In this document: positions 62,826 to 64,000 of the stretch, one piece after another
Numbering within the stretch: position 1 is the first letter of the stretch
Layout: every line of letters starts with the position of its first letter
Source: Rhodanobacter sp. OK091
GTDB lineage: Bacteria; Pseudomonadota; Gammaproteobacteria; Xanthomonadales; Rhodanobacteraceae
Assembly (NCBI RefSeq): GCF_900142825.1
Contig: NZ_FRCH01000001.1
Location: 1,054,001-1,118,000, forward strand
Length of the DNA: 64,000 bases
Direction: 5' to 3'
The notes under the pieces: generated by a model
The model's input: the letters and a program-made list of their open reading frames with translations, nothing else
Told to the model about the DNA's origin: nothing
The model's database searches: none
Position numbers and translations under genes: made by a program

Positions 62826-64000
62826 TCAGTCGGCCTGGCGGCGCAGGAACGCCGGAATATCCAGGTAATCGAAGCCCGGCTCGGCATTCTTCGCCGGTGC
62901 AGAAGGCTCGGCACGGCTATGGCTGCTGATCGTCATCTCCGGCTGTGCATAGTCGACTACCTCGTTGCCGGTACCGGTACGCAGCACCACCGGACGAGGA
63001 CGCATCTGCACCTGCTGCGTCTCGACCATGCGGATCGGCGGCTGCTGGCGCGAAGCGTTGGCACGGTTGAGGCCGGTGGCCACCACCGTGACGCGGACAT
63101 CGTCCTTCATTTCCGGATCGAGCGAGGTACCGATCACCACAGTAGCGTCTTCGCTGGCGAAGTCATGGATGATACGGCCGATTTCGTCGAATTCGCGCAT
63201 GGTCAGGTTCGGACCGGCCGTGACGTTGACCAGGATGCCGCAGGCGCCGTTGAGGTTGACGTCCTCCAGCAGCGGGTTCTTGATCGCCGCCTCGGCCGCC
63301 GCCTGCGCACGGTCGTCGCCGCGGGCGGTGCCCGAGCCCATCATTGCCAGGCCCATTTCGGACATCACGGTGCGCACGTCGGCAAAGTCGACGTTGATCA
63401 GGCCTGGGGCGGTGATCAGGTCGGCGATGCCCTGCACGGCACCCTGCAGCACATCGTTGGCCGCCTTGAACGCGTTCAACAATGTCACGTCGCGGCCCAG
63501 CACGCTGAGCAGCTTCTCGTTCGGCACGGTGATCAGCGAGTCGACATGCTGCGACAGGTCTTCGATGCCCTTCAAGGCGACCTGCATGCGCCGGCGTCCC
63601 TCGAACGGGAACGGCTTGGTCACTACCGCCACGGTGAGGATGCCCTTCTCCTTGGCCAGCTGCGCCACCACCGGCGCCGCGCCGGTACCGGTACCGCCGC
63701 CCATGCCGGCGGTGATGAACACCATGTCGGCGCCCTCGAGCATGGCCTCGATCCGCTCGCGATCCTCCAGCGCGGCCTGCCGGCCGACCTCGGGATTCGC
63801 GCCGGCGCCGAGACCCTTGGTCACGTTGCCACCGAGCTGCAGGTGGGTACGCGAGCCGCAGCTGGTCATCGCCTGCGCATCGGTATTGGCGACGATGAAC
63901 TCGACGCCTTCGATATTGGAATTGAGCATGTGTGCCACGGCATTGCCGCCGCCGCCGCCCACGCCGATCACCTTGATGACTGCATTGGGTGCGAGTTTAT
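62826..64000 (-). CDS. ftsZ: Cell division GTPase FtsZ, 5' end outside window
   Basis: About 391 residues are visible; the reading frame runs off the right edge, and only the first few residues are missing. Present are the GTP-binding VIGVGGGGGNAVAHM, tubulin signature GGGTGTGAAPVVAQLAKEKG, LITVPNEKLL, the T7 loop region NVDFADVRTVM and the C-terminal linker. The C-terminal peptide reads FDYLDIPAFLRRQAD, the conserved tail that binds FtsA, ZipA and other partners. FtsZ forms the cytokinetic ring. ftsA and ftsQ should lie to the right. Confidence 0.98.
   Translation of the reverse strand, partial: KLAPNAVIKVIGVGGGGGNAVAHMLNSNIEGVEFIVANTDAQAMTSCGSRTHLQLGGNVTKGLGAGANPEVGRQAALEDRERIEAMLEGADMVFITAGMGGGTGTGAAPVVAQLAKEKGILTVAVVTKPFPFEGRRRMQVALKGIEDLSQHVDSLITVPNEKLLSVLGRDVTLLNAFKAANDVLQGAVQGIADLITAPGLINVDFADVRTVMSEMGLAMMGSGTARGDDRAQAAAEAAIKNPLLEDVNLNGACGILVNVTAGPNLTMREFDEIGRIIHDFASEDATVVIGTSLDPEMKDDVRVTVVATGLNRANASRQQPPIRMVETQQVQMRPRPVVLRTGTGNEVVDYAQPEMTISSHSRAEPSAPAKNAEPGFDYLDIPAFLRRQAD

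Overview
The window is GC-rich chromosomal DNA from a gammaproteobacterium of the order Xanthomonadales/Lysobacterales, most likely the Rhodanobacter/Dyella branch. This is inferred from gene order (ftsZ-lpxC-DUF721-M23-secA; lptD-surA-pdxA-rsmA-apaG-apaH), from a DedA-rhodanese fusion, and from a GTAG-headed palindromic repeat like those of this order. No rRNA, tRNA, CRISPR array or transposase was seen.

Layout. 0-0.43 kb: end of a PilR-type sigma-54 regulator. 0.56-3.15 kb: two FtsX/MacB-type ABC permeases without an ATPase. 3.2-7.1 kb: three signalling genes (hybrid kinase, Rcp1-like regulator, CHASE3/PAS kinase). 7.2-14.3 kb: a mannose-release and mannose-use locus. A secreted GH92 alpha-mannosidase faces a LacI regulator, an FHS-type sugar permease, a fructokinase and a mannose-isomerase-like epimerase; together these would turn mannosides into fructose-6-phosphate.

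14.3-31.7 kb is accessory in character. It holds a 47-residue Cys-rich protein overlooked by length filters, an AraC regulator divergent from an isocitrate-lyase-like enzyme plus an outer-membrane protein, and a DesK/DesR-like two-component pair divergent from a serine hydrolase. Next comes a four-gene operon (ABC ATPase, FtsX permease, LolA-like protein, outer-membrane barrel) resembling a dedicated envelope export route. An NmrA-like reductase follows, facing a TetR regulator across a GGTACC operator array. A second copy of the NmrA gene's 3' end lies 7.6 kb away at 18.0 kb, so the intervening block is bracketed by direct repeats. A decayed HigB-type toxin gene (27.64-27.88 kb) precedes a 954-residue MACPF/perforin-like protein with a 141-residue partner gene. 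This last cassette is the most unusual content here.

31.7-41.9 kb: ssb, then a kdp potassium-transport operon (kdpF-A-B-orf71-porin-kdpC-kdpD-kdpE) with an embedded TorF-family porin, two microproteins and a candidate KdpE site upstream. 41.9-49.7 kb: DedA-rhodanese fusion, polyprenyl diphosphate synthase, dienelactone-hydrolase-like protein, two ubiquinone hydroxylases, a membrane protein, cobalamin adenosyltransferase and a histone-deacetylase-family hydrolase. 49.8-56.8 kb: the conserved lptD-surA-pdxA-rsmA-apaG-apaH run. 56.8-64 kb, all on the minus strand except one gene: secA, an M23 peptidase, a DUF721/DciA-like gene (plus strand), lpxC and ftsZ (its 5' end lies outside the window).
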